Shown here piece by piece: positions 1-6,198 of a DNA stretch of 14,683 bases; position 1 is the stretch's first letter; each line of letters opens with the position of its first letter. A model generated the notes under the pieces. That model was not told the origin of the DNA and did not search any database. It was given only the letters and a program-made list of their open reading frames with translations. Location of the stretch: assembly GCA_017540285.1 (NCBI GenBank), contig JAFYBI010000506.1:1-14683 (forward strand). Reading direction: 5' to 3'. The stretch comes from Clostridia bacterium. Its GTDB lineage: Bacteria > Bacillota > Clostridia > Oscillospirales > CAG-272. The translations under genes and the position numbers were made by a program.

Positions 1-882
1 CATGTCCGGATCCTCGCGGTACCAGACCATGCCCTTCGTCCGGATCACGCCCGGGAACCAGTCCTCGCACAGAGCGTCGAGGGCGGCGAGGCAGAACGGC
101 TTGCGGCGGTAGTACACGAAGGTCTCGATGCCGTATTCCAGCACCTCGGGGTTCTCGTGCTCCTCCGGATGCTCCAGTGCGTCCACCCAGACGGCGGAGG
201 AAAGGGCCTTGTCCAGATCGAAGAGACCGGTGTTGAGCAGCTTGGTGATGGGAAGATCGCAGTTCTTCGCCTCGTAGATCACGGCGTCCTTCTGGAGGCT
301 GCGCACGATCGCGCGAAGCTCCTTGAGATCCTCTTCGCTCACGAGGTCCGCCTTGTTGAGAATGACGGTGTTGCAGAATTCGAGCTGCTGGATGAGCAGG
401 CTTTCGACGTCGTCCTCGTCGATCTCCTCGGCGAGAAGCTTCTTGCCGTCGTCAAATTCGTCCCGCATCCGGGCGGCGTCCACCACGGCGACGATGTTGT
501 CGAGCACGATCGGCAGACCGCCCTCGGTGCTCTCCTCGCAGATCATCGCGATGGTCTGCGCGATCGGCAGGGGCTCGCAGATGCCGGATGCCTCGATGAT
601 GATATAGTCAAACCTGCCGGAGGCCGCGAGTCTGCGCAGACCGTCCGCCAGATCGTCCTTCAGCGTGCAGCAGATGCAGCCGTTCATGAGCGGGACCATG
701 TCGTTCCGCTCGACCGCGCCGGCCTTTTCGATGAGAGCGGCGTCGATGTTGACTTCGCCGATGTCATTGACGATGACGGCGGCGCGGATGCCTTCGGTGT
801 TCGCGAGGATGTGATTGAGAAGCGTCGTCTTGCCCGCGCCGAGATATCCGGTCAAGAGGGCGATTTTTACGGGTTGCTTCAT
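1..882 (-). CDS. CobW/COG0523-family GTPase (metallochaperone-like), 3' end cut by window edge
   Basis: I translated this from the minus strand; 294 codons are visible and the C-terminus lies outside the window. The protein is a G3E-type P-loop GTPase of the COG0523 group, whose members deliver metals (zinc, cobalt, nickel, iron) to target proteins. Visible motifs are Walker A GYLGAGKTT (12-20), the metal-binding CxCC in GCICC (68-72), a switch-like EASG (97-100) and the guanine-specificity NKAD (176-179). From about residue 250 the start of the CobW C-terminal domain appears (GIETFVYYRRKPF, then RTKGMVWY). The ATG at 882-880 has a GGAAAGGA-like ribosome binding site about 10 bases upstream. 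Neighbours are divergent, so they do not reveal the metal. The part that often holds a His-rich stretch is missing. The family is certain; the metal and client are unknown. Confidence 0.95.
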   Translation of the reverse strand, partial: MKQPVKIALLTGYLGAGKTTLLNHILANTEGIRAAVIVNDIGEVNIDAALIEKAGAVERNDMVPLMNGCICCTLKDDLADGLRRLAASGRFDYIIIEASGICEPLPIAQTIAMICEESTEGGLPIVLDNIVAVVDAARMRDEFDDGKKLLAEEIDEDDVESLLIQQLEFCNTVILNKADLVSEEDLKELRAIVRSLQKDAVIYEAKNCDLPITKLLNTGLFDLDKALSSAVWVDALEHPEEHENPEVLEYGIETFVYYRRKPFCLAALDALCEDWFPGVIRTKGMVWYREDPDM

Positions 883-924
883 GGTTTTGATGTTCCTTTC
901 CGGGTGTAAAAAATCTCATCCCTC

Positions 925-953
925 ATTTTAGCACGTTCGGGTGGGAATGTCAA
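925..953 (-). promoter_or_regulatory. Sigma-A-like promoter for the CobW-family gene
   Basis: Reading the minus strand, TTGACA (953-948) is followed by a 17-base spacer and TAAAAT (930-925). This matches the housekeeping consensus in the -35 and at five of six -10 positions. The predicted transcript would begin around 918, leaving a leader of only about 35 bases. That is too short for a cobalamin riboswitch. I see no clear palindrome resembling a Zur box around it. Confidence 0.85.
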
Positions 954-1008
954 GGCTTATTTCGGGCTCCCTTCCCGGAGAGTTTACATTTTGCACATGG
1001 ATTGATTC

Positions 1009-1037
1009 TTGATTCTTCCCCGAAAATACGGTATCAT
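1009..1037 (+). promoter_or_regulatory. Probable sigma-A-like promoter for the DUF4230 unit
   Basis: TTGATT (1009-1014), a 17-base spacer and TATCAT (1032-1037) form a reasonable match to the vegetative consensus. It sits about 80 bases upstream of the DUF4230 start codon and points away from the CobW promoter, so the region is a divergent promoter pair. The leader of about 75 bases contains only a short CTGC-TTTCG-GCAG hairpin (1060-1072), which I do not interpret. Confidence 0.6.
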
Positions 1038-1118
1038 ACGGAAAAGGAGCGGATTCGACTGCTTTCGGCAGGTTTCGCGCGATCCGTCTCCGAATTTGAG
1101 TACGGGGAGGGATCCGAC

Positions 1119-1811
1119 ATGATCCGTCATCTGGAAAGCAAAAGATCCGTCATTCTGCTCGCCGCGATCGTGATTGTTTTCCTCAGCATCGTCGCGGTCG
1201 TGATCTGGGGGACCACCGCCAGGGCAGCGGATACGGTGCCGCCGCAGCATCAGGAGACCGCGCAGAAGCAGGAAGATCCCAAGAAGGGAAATAAGATCCT
1301 CGACGTCGAGAGGGAGATCATGGTCAAAACGCTCGAGGAAGGCGTGTGCGACATGGGCCTGCTCATCACGCAGGAGTATTACTTCACCGACGCCGTCACG
1401 CAGTCGAAGGTCAAGACGCTGTTCAGCATCCCGCTCGGGTTTACAGAGACGTCATACGTCGCCACCTACGACGGCGTCGTGACCGCCGGGCTTGACTTCA
1501 CGCGCATCCGCATCGATCTCGATATCATGGGAAAAACCGTCACCGTCCGGATGCCGAAGGCGGAGATCCAGAACGTGGACATCGATCCGAACAGCTTCGT
1601 GCTCTACTCGGAGAAAAACGGATTCGGAAACCCGCTTTCCATCTCGGACTACAACGGCTCCATCGTCGATCTCGAGAACAAGGCGCAGAAACGCGCGATC
1701 GAACGGGGCCTGCTCGAACAGGCGGATGAAAACGCCAGACACGTCGTGAGCAACTTCATCGGCGGTTTTCTCGATCTGACGAAATACGACATCCTCTGGG
1801 AAACGGAATAA
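1119..1811 (+). CDS. DUF4230 domain protein, N-terminally membrane-anchored
   Basis: The 230-residue product has one N-terminal transmembrane helix (about residues 10-31), preceded by basic residues. A polar linker rich in Gln, Lys and Asp follows, then a soluble domain that I recognise as DUF4230. Family-typical stretches are the beta-rich KTVTVRMPKAEIQNVDID region and the helical end with ENKAQKRAIERG. The domain should sit outside the membrane. Its biochemical role is not known. I chose the ATG at 1119 because GGGGAGG (1104-1110) is eight bases upstream. An in-frame TTG at 1002 lies upstream of the promoter and is unlikely to be used. The next gene starts 12 bases after the stop, behind an AAGGAGGG site, so the two form an operon. 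The family call is firm; the function is open. Confidence 0.85.
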   Translation: MIRHLESKRSVILLAAIVIVFLSIVAVVIWGTTARAADTVPPQHQETAQKQEDPKKGNKILDVEREIMVKTLEEGVCDMGLLITQEYYFTDAVTQSKVKTLFSIPLGFTETSYVATYDGVVTAGLDFTRIRIDLDIMGKTVTVRMPKAEIQNVDIDPNSFVLYSEKNGFGNPLSISDYNGSIVDLENKAQKRAIERGLLEQADENARHVVSNFIGGFLDLTKYDILWETE

Positions 1812-1823
1812 GGAGGGAGCGGT

Positions 1824-2663
1824 ATGGAAAACAAGCTGGTCAAGATCCTGATCTCGCTGCTGCTGGTCCTTTTGGCGGTGCTCTCCTGCTTCGTGGTTGC
1901 CAGGCTGTGCGACGATTCGGCGCTCAACCGCACGCTCCTCGATTCCATCGACGAAAAGACGGCGACGGTCATGAAGCTCACGTCCGCCTCCGCCGTCGCC
2001 TCTGCCGGCATCTCCGCGATCCCCGGCGACACCGCCACGCCGATCGCCGAGAAGCTGGCCGATCTGACCGGATATTTTCTGATCGTGCTGAGCGTTCTGT
2101 ACACCGAAAAGGCGCTCCTGACCCTGCTCGGCGCCGCCGCGTTCAAGATCCTCGTGCCCGTGGCCTGCGCGGCGGGGATCGTCGGCGTCTGGTTCTGGGG
2201 CAGGGGAAAGCTGCTCGCGAGAAAGCTTGCGGTGTTCGCGCTGGCGATCGCCGTGGCCATCCCGGTGAGCCTCCTCGTCTCCGACGGGATCTACGACCGG
2301 TACTCCGTCAGGATCGACGAGACGCTCGCCTCCTCGGAAGAGCTGAACGAGGAGACCGCTCCGCTCGCCGAGGCGGACCGCGACGAGTCCATCATCGCGA
2401 CGGTCCTCGGCAGGCTCTCCGAGACGGCGACGAGCCTCGCGAACAAGGCGGCCGCGCTCCTCAACCGCTACGTCGAATCCGTCGCGATCCTGATCGTGAC
2501 GAGCTGCATTCTGCCGTGTCTCGGCCTGGTGGTCATCCTGTGGCTCACCAAGCTGCTCTTCGGCGTCGACGTGGTCTCCCGCGCGAGATCGGCCCGGCCC
2601 GGCATGAATCCGGGAGAACGTCCGCCCGAGCGTCCGGATCCTTCCGCGCGCCGCAGAGCGTAG
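1824..2663 (+). CDS. Multi-pass membrane protein of unknown function, paired with DUF4230
   Basis: I cannot assign a named domain to this 279-residue protein. Hydrophobic segments lie at about 6-27, 82-93, 97-125, 133-152 and 217-247. A polar region (154-215) separates the last two and has acidic stretches and a helical heptad-like run. The C-terminal tail (252-279) is basic and proline-rich, with many Arg residues. From memory, the segment IPGDTATPIAEKLADL (66-81) followed by a hydrophobic run recurs in membrane proteins next to DUF4230 genes in Clostridia, but I could not check this. The start is supported by AAGGAGGG eight bases upstream, overlapping the previous stop codon. It is probably a membrane partner of the DUF4230 protein. 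No transporter or enzyme signature is visible. Confidence 0.8.
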   Translation: MENKLVKILISLLLVLLAVLSCFVVARLCDDSALNRTLLDSIDEKTATVMKLTSASAVASAGISAIPGDTATPIAEKLADLTGYFLIVLSVLYTEKALLTLLGAAAFKILVPVACAAGIVGVWFWGRGKLLARKLAVFALAIAVAIPVSLLVSDGIYDRYSVRIDETLASSEELNEETAPLAEADRDESIIATVLGRLSETATSLANKAAALLNRYVESVAILIVTSCILPCLGLVVILWLTKLLFGVDVVSRARSARPGMNPGERPPERPDPSARRRA

Positions 2664-2674
2664 GCGTATCTCCC

Positions 2675-2710
2675 CGCGCCGCCCGATGACGGCTGTGACC
2701 GGGAGGCGCG
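2675..2710 (+). terminator. Hairpin after the DUF4230 unit, possible weak terminator
   Basis: CGCGCC-G-CCCG (2675-2685) can pair with CGGG-A-GGCGCG (2700-2710). This gives a ten-pair stem with one internal G-A mismatch and a 14-base loop. It starts 12 bases after the stop codon of the membrane protein gene. No uridine tract follows (the next bases are AAGAATTC), so it is not a standard intrinsic terminator. It could still protect the transcript's 3' end or assist Rho. Confidence 0.35.
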
Positions 2711-2729
2711 AAGAATTCACAGAAAATTT

Positions 2730-2758
2730 CGGGATCATTTCTTGTAAAACCGATCCCG
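2730..2758. repeat. 7-bp inverted repeat centred on the -35 element (possible operator)
   Basis: CGGGATC (2730-2736) and GATCCCG (2752-2758) are perfect inverted repeats separated by 15 bases. The dyad centre (2744) falls within the TTGTAA -35 element. This is where a dimeric repressor could block RNA polymerase. GATC-containing words are common in this GC-rich DNA, so chance is a real alternative. Confidence 0.4.
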
Positions 2759-2770
2759 CTGCGTTATGCT
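2742..2770 (+). promoter_or_regulatory. Promoter for the DUF5685 / J-domain unit
   Basis: TTGTAA (2742-2747), a 17-base spacer and TATGCT (2765-2770) give a moderate sigma-A-like match. It lies 28 bases upstream of the DUF5685 start codon. The predicted leader is only about 20 bases, just enough for the GGGGGA ribosome binding site at 2783-2788. Confidence 0.6.
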
Positions 2771-2797
2771 ATCGGTATCTTCGGGGGACCTTTCACG

Positions 2798-3706
2798 ATG
2801 TTCGGATACGTCAGACCGCTCACGGCGGAGCTCAGGGTTTCCGAGGCGGAGCGGTACCGCGCTCTCTACTGCGGACTGTGCCGCGCGATGGGACAGGCCA
2901 CGGGCCAGCTCTCCCGCCTCACGCTGTCCTACGACTTCACCTTTTTCGCCGCGGTGCGGAGCATCCTCGAGGGCGCCGCGCTCTCGTTCGTCCCCATGCG
3001 GTGTCCCGCGCATCCCGTGCACCGGCGGCTGACCGTGGAGGCGCATCCCGTTCTGACGTTTTCCGCCGCCCTGTCCGCCGCGCTCGCCGACGCGAAGACC
3101 GACGACGATCTCGCGGACGAGCGCGGATTCCTCCGCCTCAAATCCGTCTGCGCGAAGCCCTTCACCGCCTCGATGTCCCGCCGCGCGGCAAAGCGCCTGC
3201 CCGACGGCACCGGTACGGAGATCGGGCGGCTTCTCGGCCGGCTCGCGGAAAAGGAGCGGGAGGGCTGCCCTTCGCTCGACGAGACGGCGTCCCTCTTCGG
3301 CGATCTGCTCGGCTATGTCTTTTCCCTCGGGCTTGACGGGGAACGGGCGGCTCTGGCCTGCCGGATCGGAGCGGCGACGGGAAAGTTCGTCTACCTCTGC
3401 GATGCGGCGGACGACCTCGCGGACGATGTGCGGCGCGGACGCTACAACCCGCTCGCCGCCGGATGGGGATCCCTCGCGCTGGAGGACGGACATCTCTCTC
3501 CGATCGTGAAGGAGAGCCTCGCGGCGTCAGCGCCCATCGGTCTCGAAGCGCTCGGGGCGGCGGCGGAGGAGCTCGATCCCGCGCATGTCTTTACCCCGAT
3601 CGTCAAGAATATCATTTATCTCGGACTCCCGGCATCCCTCGGACGCACCCTCGACGGCCGCAAAGCGGAGGCTGCCCACGGGATGCCCGGAAAGGAACGG
3701 TTATGA
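2798..3706 (+). CDS. DUF5685 family protein
   Basis: The 302-residue product begins MFGYVRP and continues with YCGLCR (24-29) and LTLSYDFTF (41-49), which I recognise as DUF5685. It is predicted to be almost entirely helical and soluble, with no signal peptide. Conserved-looking cysteines are C25, C28, C69 and C118, possible metal ligands. Two aspartate-rich segments stand out: TDDDLADERG (101-110) and DAADDLADD (202-210), the latter followed by VRRGRYNP. Together they resemble the paired metal-binding motifs of all-helical isoprenoid synthases. That is my inference; no enzyme activity is known to me. ATG 2798 has GGGGGA about nine bases upstream. The gene ends in an ATGA overlap with the J-domain gene, so the two are probably translationally coupled. 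Confidence 0.85.
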   Translation: MFGYVRPLTAELRVSEAERYRALYCGLCRAMGQATGQLSRLTLSYDFTFFAAVRSILEGAALSFVPMRCPAHPVHRRLTVEAHPVLTFSAALSAALADAKTDDDLADERGFLRLKSVCAKPFTASMSRRAAKRLPDGTGTEIGRLLGRLAEKEREGCPSLDETASLFGDLLGYVFSLGLDGERAALACRIGAATGKFVYLCDAADDLADDVRRGRYNPLAAGWGSLALEDGHLSPIVKESLAASAPIGLEALGAAAEELDPAHVFTPIVKNIIYLGLPASLGRTLDGRKAEAAHGMPGKERL

Positions 3707-4329
3707 AGGATCCCTATCAGGTGCTCGGCATTCCCCGCAGCGCCTCGGACGAGGAGGTCAAGCGGGCCTACCGCAGCCTCGCCCGGAAATGGCACCCCGA
3801 CAATTACGCCGGATCGGCGCAGGCGGCGGGGTACGAGGAGATCATGAAGGAGATCAACGAAGCCTACGACGCGATCCAGAAGGAACGCGCGGGCGGCGGG
3901 CCCTCCTTCTCCGGCGGCGGCACGCAGTCCTCGTATTCGAGCTACACGTCGGCGGGCACGACCTCCTTTGAGCAGGTCCGCGAGCTCATCGCGCAGGGGA
4001 GATACGCGGACGCCAAGCTCATCATCGATTCCACCCCCCCGGCGGACCGCGGCGCGGAGTGGAACTACCTCATGGGCTGTCTCCTCTCCTACGCGGGCCA
4101 GTATTACGACGCGATGCGGTACATCGAGATCGCGTGCTACCTCGATCCGGCGAACGAGGAATACCGCGAGGCGAAAATGCGCATGCAGCGCCGCGGTGCG
4201 GACTACGGCAGCGTCTACCGCACGAATACCGGCGCGGGCGACTGCGATCTCTGCGGGACCTGCTCGACTTTGATCTGCTGCGACACCTGCTGCGAATGCA
4301 TGGGCGGCGATCTCATCCGGTGCTGCTGA
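3703..4329 (+). CDS. J-domain protein with TPR-like middle and cysteine-rich tail
   Basis: The 208-residue protein starts with a J domain (about 3-62) with the catalytic HPD at 31-33, so it should stimulate the ATPase of an Hsp70 (DnaK). A Gly/Ser-rich linker (64-86) follows, then a helical region (87-160) that looks like tetratricopeptide-type repeats. The last 28 residues hold ten cysteines (C181, C184, C187, C192, C193, C196, C197, C199, C207, C208). The tail reads CDLCGTCSTL, then CCDTCCECMGGDLIRCC. It lacks the canonical DnaJ zinc fingers and substrate domains, so it is a specialised co-chaperone and not the general DnaJ. The tail may bind zinc or carry a modification. ATG 3703 overlaps the DUF5685 stop (ATGA) and is preceded by GGAAAGGAA. 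An in-frame upstream ATG at 3463 would run through DUF5685 and is rejected. Confidence 0.9.
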   Translation: MKDPYQVLGIPRSASDEEVKRAYRSLARKWHPDNYAGSAQAAGYEEIMKEINEAYDAIQKERAGGGPSFSGGGTQSSYSSYTSAGTTSFEQVRELIAQGRYADAKLIIDSTPPADRGAEWNYLMGCLLSYAGQYYDAMRYIEIACYLDPANEEYREAKMRMQRRGADYGSVYRTNTGAGDCDLCGTCSTLICCDTCCECMGGDLIRCC

Positions 4330-4354
4330 ACCGAATCTCAACCATGGAGGCATC

Positions 4355-4879
4355 ATGTCCGACAAAACCCTGACGCAGAAAATCGCGCTCTGCGGCGTGT
4401 TCGCCGCGCTTTGCCTCGTCTTCCTCTGGGTCGGCGGGATGACGCTCCTCGATCTCTCCATCCTCGTCGTCTGCTCCCTCATGACCATGCTCCTCGTGAT
4501 CGAAGCCGGGGAGAAGATGGCGTGGATCTACGCGGCGGCGACCGGCGTGCTCGCGCTCCTTTTGCTGCCGTCGAAGCTCTACGCGATCGAATACATCCTC
4601 TTCGCCGCCGTTTACCCGATCATGAAGCTGCATTTCGAGCGGCTCCGCGCCCTCTTTGCGTGGCCCGTGAAGATCTCCTTTCTCGACTCGATGCTCCTTC
4701 TCTGCGTCGTGCTCGCCCAGCATGTCTTCATGGCCGGAGACGACTATTTCGCGCTGAACTGGATCACCGTCGGCATGGGGACCCTCTTCTTCATCCTCTA
4801 CGACATCACGATGACCCTGTGCATCTCTCTGTACATCGTCAAACTGCGCAAAAAACTGGGCTTCGGACGCCGGAAGTAA
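4355..4879 (+). CDS. Six-helix integral membrane protein of unknown function
   Basis: The 174-residue protein is hydrophobic nearly throughout, with likely membrane helices at about 10-28, 31-49, 53-71, 76-95, 108-126 and 135-162. It ends in a basic KLRKKLGFGRRK tail that should be cytoplasmic. The size and helix number recall the substrate-binding S components of ECF transporters, but I see no vitamin-specific signature, so this is only a suggestion. GGAGG (4346-4350) lies four bases before the ATG. It starts 25 bases after the J-domain gene and is followed by a terminator, making it the last gene of a three-gene unit. A membrane client or anchor for the J-domain protein is a plausible role. 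Confidence 0.8.
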   Translation: MSDKTLTQKIALCGVFAALCLVFLWVGGMTLLDLSILVVCSLMTMLLVIEAGEKMAWIYAAATGVLALLLLPSKLYAIEYILFAAVYPIMKLHFERLRALFAWPVKISFLDSMLLLCVVLAQHVFMAGDDYFALNWITVGMGTLFFILYDITMTLCISLYIVKLRKKLGFGRRK

Positions 4880-4892
4880 GGGCAATCTCATA

Positions 4893-4930
4893 AAAAGTGC
4901 GCCGTTTCGTTGACAACGGCGCTTTTCTTA
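4893..4930 (+). terminator. Intrinsic terminator closing the DUF5685 / J-domain unit
   Basis: A perfect eight-pair stem, GCGCCGTT (4899-4906) with AACGGCGC (4915-4922), encloses an eight-base loop. AAAAAG precedes it and TTTTCTTA follows it. The A-rich left flank and T-rich right flank mean it could also work on minus-strand transcripts. It begins 20 bases after the stop codon of the six-helix membrane protein gene. Confidence 0.85.
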
Positions 4931-4939
4931 TAGTATAAT
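4910..4939 (+). promoter_or_regulatory. Consensus promoter nested in the terminator, driving the long operon
   Basis: Perfect TTGACA (4910-4915) and perfect TATAAT (4934-4939) are separated by 18 bases. The -35 lies in the loop and first base of the right arm of the terminator hairpin, so the two elements share bases. Transcription would start near 4946, with a leader of about 54 bases before the exported protein gene. I find no clear terminator between here and the right edge. Confidence 0.85.
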
Positions 4940-4999
4940 AATATAGATACAATAGGCGCAGGTTTGCCTGAGCCCGGAAACAGCCGCAGGAGGGCTGAA

Positions 5000-6166
5000 A
5001 TGACACCTCGTAAATGGACCGCGTATGCCCTGGCGGCCGTGTTGACCGCACTCAGTTTCCTTGCCTGTTCGCAGGCGTCGGCGGGCAGTGCGCAGCCGAC
5101 CGTCACCCTGACGGAGGACGTGCTGTCCGGCTACACGATCGTCCGCAGCGATCTGGCGGATGACGGACTTACCCGGTGCGCCATGGGCGTGCGCGAGGCG
5201 GCGGAGGAGGCCGGATACAAGCTGAAGCTCACGACCGACTTCTGGAAAGAGGGCGTCAAGAGCTTCGAGATCCTCGATACGGAGATCCTCGTCGGGGAGA
5301 CCAACCGCCCGGAAACCGCGGAGTTCCTCGATTCCCTCGCCCCGTGGCAGTGGGGCTACGCGCTCGTCGGGACGAAGATCGTCATCGCCGGGCACGATCT
5401 CGAGGGCACGAAGGCCGCGGCGGACGCCTTCATCGAAAACATCATCGGACGCCGGCCGCTCTCCTTCTCCGACACGGACCGCTTTGTCTACGGCGACGTG
5501 CTCAGCGGGACCGGGCGGGTATACGGCGTCCTGATCTGCGACGCGGAGGAGACCGGGGACGCGCTCATGACCCGGGCGCTGTCTCTCATCGGGGAGCATG
5601 AGGACGCGGGGATCCTGATCCTGCGATCTCCCTGTGAGGAGGGGTCGGATGCGCCGGACGGATTTGCCGTCGGGGTCGACGTGAACGACGGCGTGCGCCG
5701 CATCCGCATCTTCTACCGGACGGCGGACTACACCTATTCTTCCGGCAGCGCGATCGGGCTTTTGAATTACACGAACCTCACGCCCGCCGAACGCGGTTCG
5801 CTGGTCTATACGGTCCTGCGGCACCGCGCGACGGGGGAGAAGATGGTCTGGGCAGCCGCCTCGCTGCCGCCGGACACCTCCGCGGCGACCAGGCTCCGCG
5901 TTGTCGAGGGGTTCCTCGGTCATACGGGCAGTCTCCCGGCGGTGATCGCGGGATTTGATCTCGGGCTCGACGGAAAGCATGTGACGACCGAAGAGGACTT
6001 CATGCGCTTCGGGTACGCGGCGGCGGTCCGGATCGCGGCGGAACGCGACGGGGAAGAGAACCCCGCCGTCTCCCTGTTCCTGCCCTACGAGGACCTCGCG
6101 GCATCCGCGGTATCGGCGGACGCGGACGGCGCGCTGTACGTCGGCGTGCAGAAGACGAAGAAATAA
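5000..6166 (+). CDS. Exported protein with a probable inactive EEP (endonuclease/exonuclease/phosphatase) domain
   Basis: The 388-residue protein has an N-terminal signal (basic residues, hydrophobic 8-22) ending at LACSQASA. This could be a weak lipobox (Cys23) or a signal peptidase I site. Residues about 40-165 match a module often found in exported Clostridial proteins, with YTIVRSD and EILVGETNRPET (95-106). Residues about 172-388 follow the strand order of the EEP fold: RVYGVLICD, AGILILRSP, IRIFYRTADYTYSSGSA, TGEKMVWAAASLP, then LPAVIAGFDLG. The catalytic positions seem lost: the QE-type Glu, the NTHLD-type His and the GDFN-type Asp/Asn are replaced. It is probably a binding protein or pseudoenzyme. 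ATG 5000 is preceded by CAGGAGGG. It heads the operon, with yicC starting 32 bases after it. Confidence 0.75.
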   Translation: MTPRKWTAYALAAVLTALSFLACSQASAGSAQPTVTLTEDVLSGYTIVRSDLADDGLTRCAMGVREAAEEAGYKLKLTTDFWKEGVKSFEILDTEILVGETNRPETAEFLDSLAPWQWGYALVGTKIVIAGHDLEGTKAAADAFIENIIGRRPLSFSDTDRFVYGDVLSGTGRVYGVLICDAEETGDALMTRALSLIGEHEDAGILILRSPCEEGSDAPDGFAVGVDVNDGVRRIRIFYRTADYTYSSGSAIGLLNYTNLTPAERGSLVYTVLRHRATGEKMVWAAASLPPDTSAATRLRVVEGFLGHTGSLPAVIAGFDLGLDGKHVTTEEDFMRFGYAAAVRIAAERDGEENPAVSLFLPYEDLAASAVSADADGALYVGVQKTKK

Positions 6167-6198
6167 CAAGGCAATTCACCACAACGGAGAAGAACGAT

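Noticed and set aside
157..909. A 250-codon plus-strand frame over the CobW-family gene
   Set aside because: The minus-strand reading gives an intact GTPase with Walker A, CxCC and NKxD motifs, so the plus-strand frame is a shadow.
883..917. A cobalamin riboswitch in front of the CobW-family gene
   Set aside because: The predicted leader is about 35 bases, far too short, and no B12-box-like sequence is visible.
1002..1118. A longer DUF4230 protein starting at TTG 1002
   Set aside because: The TTG lies upstream of the likely promoter and lacks a ribosome binding site. The ATG at 1119 has GGGGAGG at the right distance and leads directly into a membrane anchor.
1452..2738. A 428-codon minus-strand frame across the DUF4230 unit
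   Set aside because: It spans two well-supported plus-strand genes and the gap between them, has no credible start site and no recognisable domain.
3463..3702. N-terminal extension of the J-domain gene from an upstream in-frame ATG
   Set aside because: It would overlap DUF5685 by 240 bases. The J domain starts properly at ATG 3703, which has a good ribosome binding site and an ATGA overlap.
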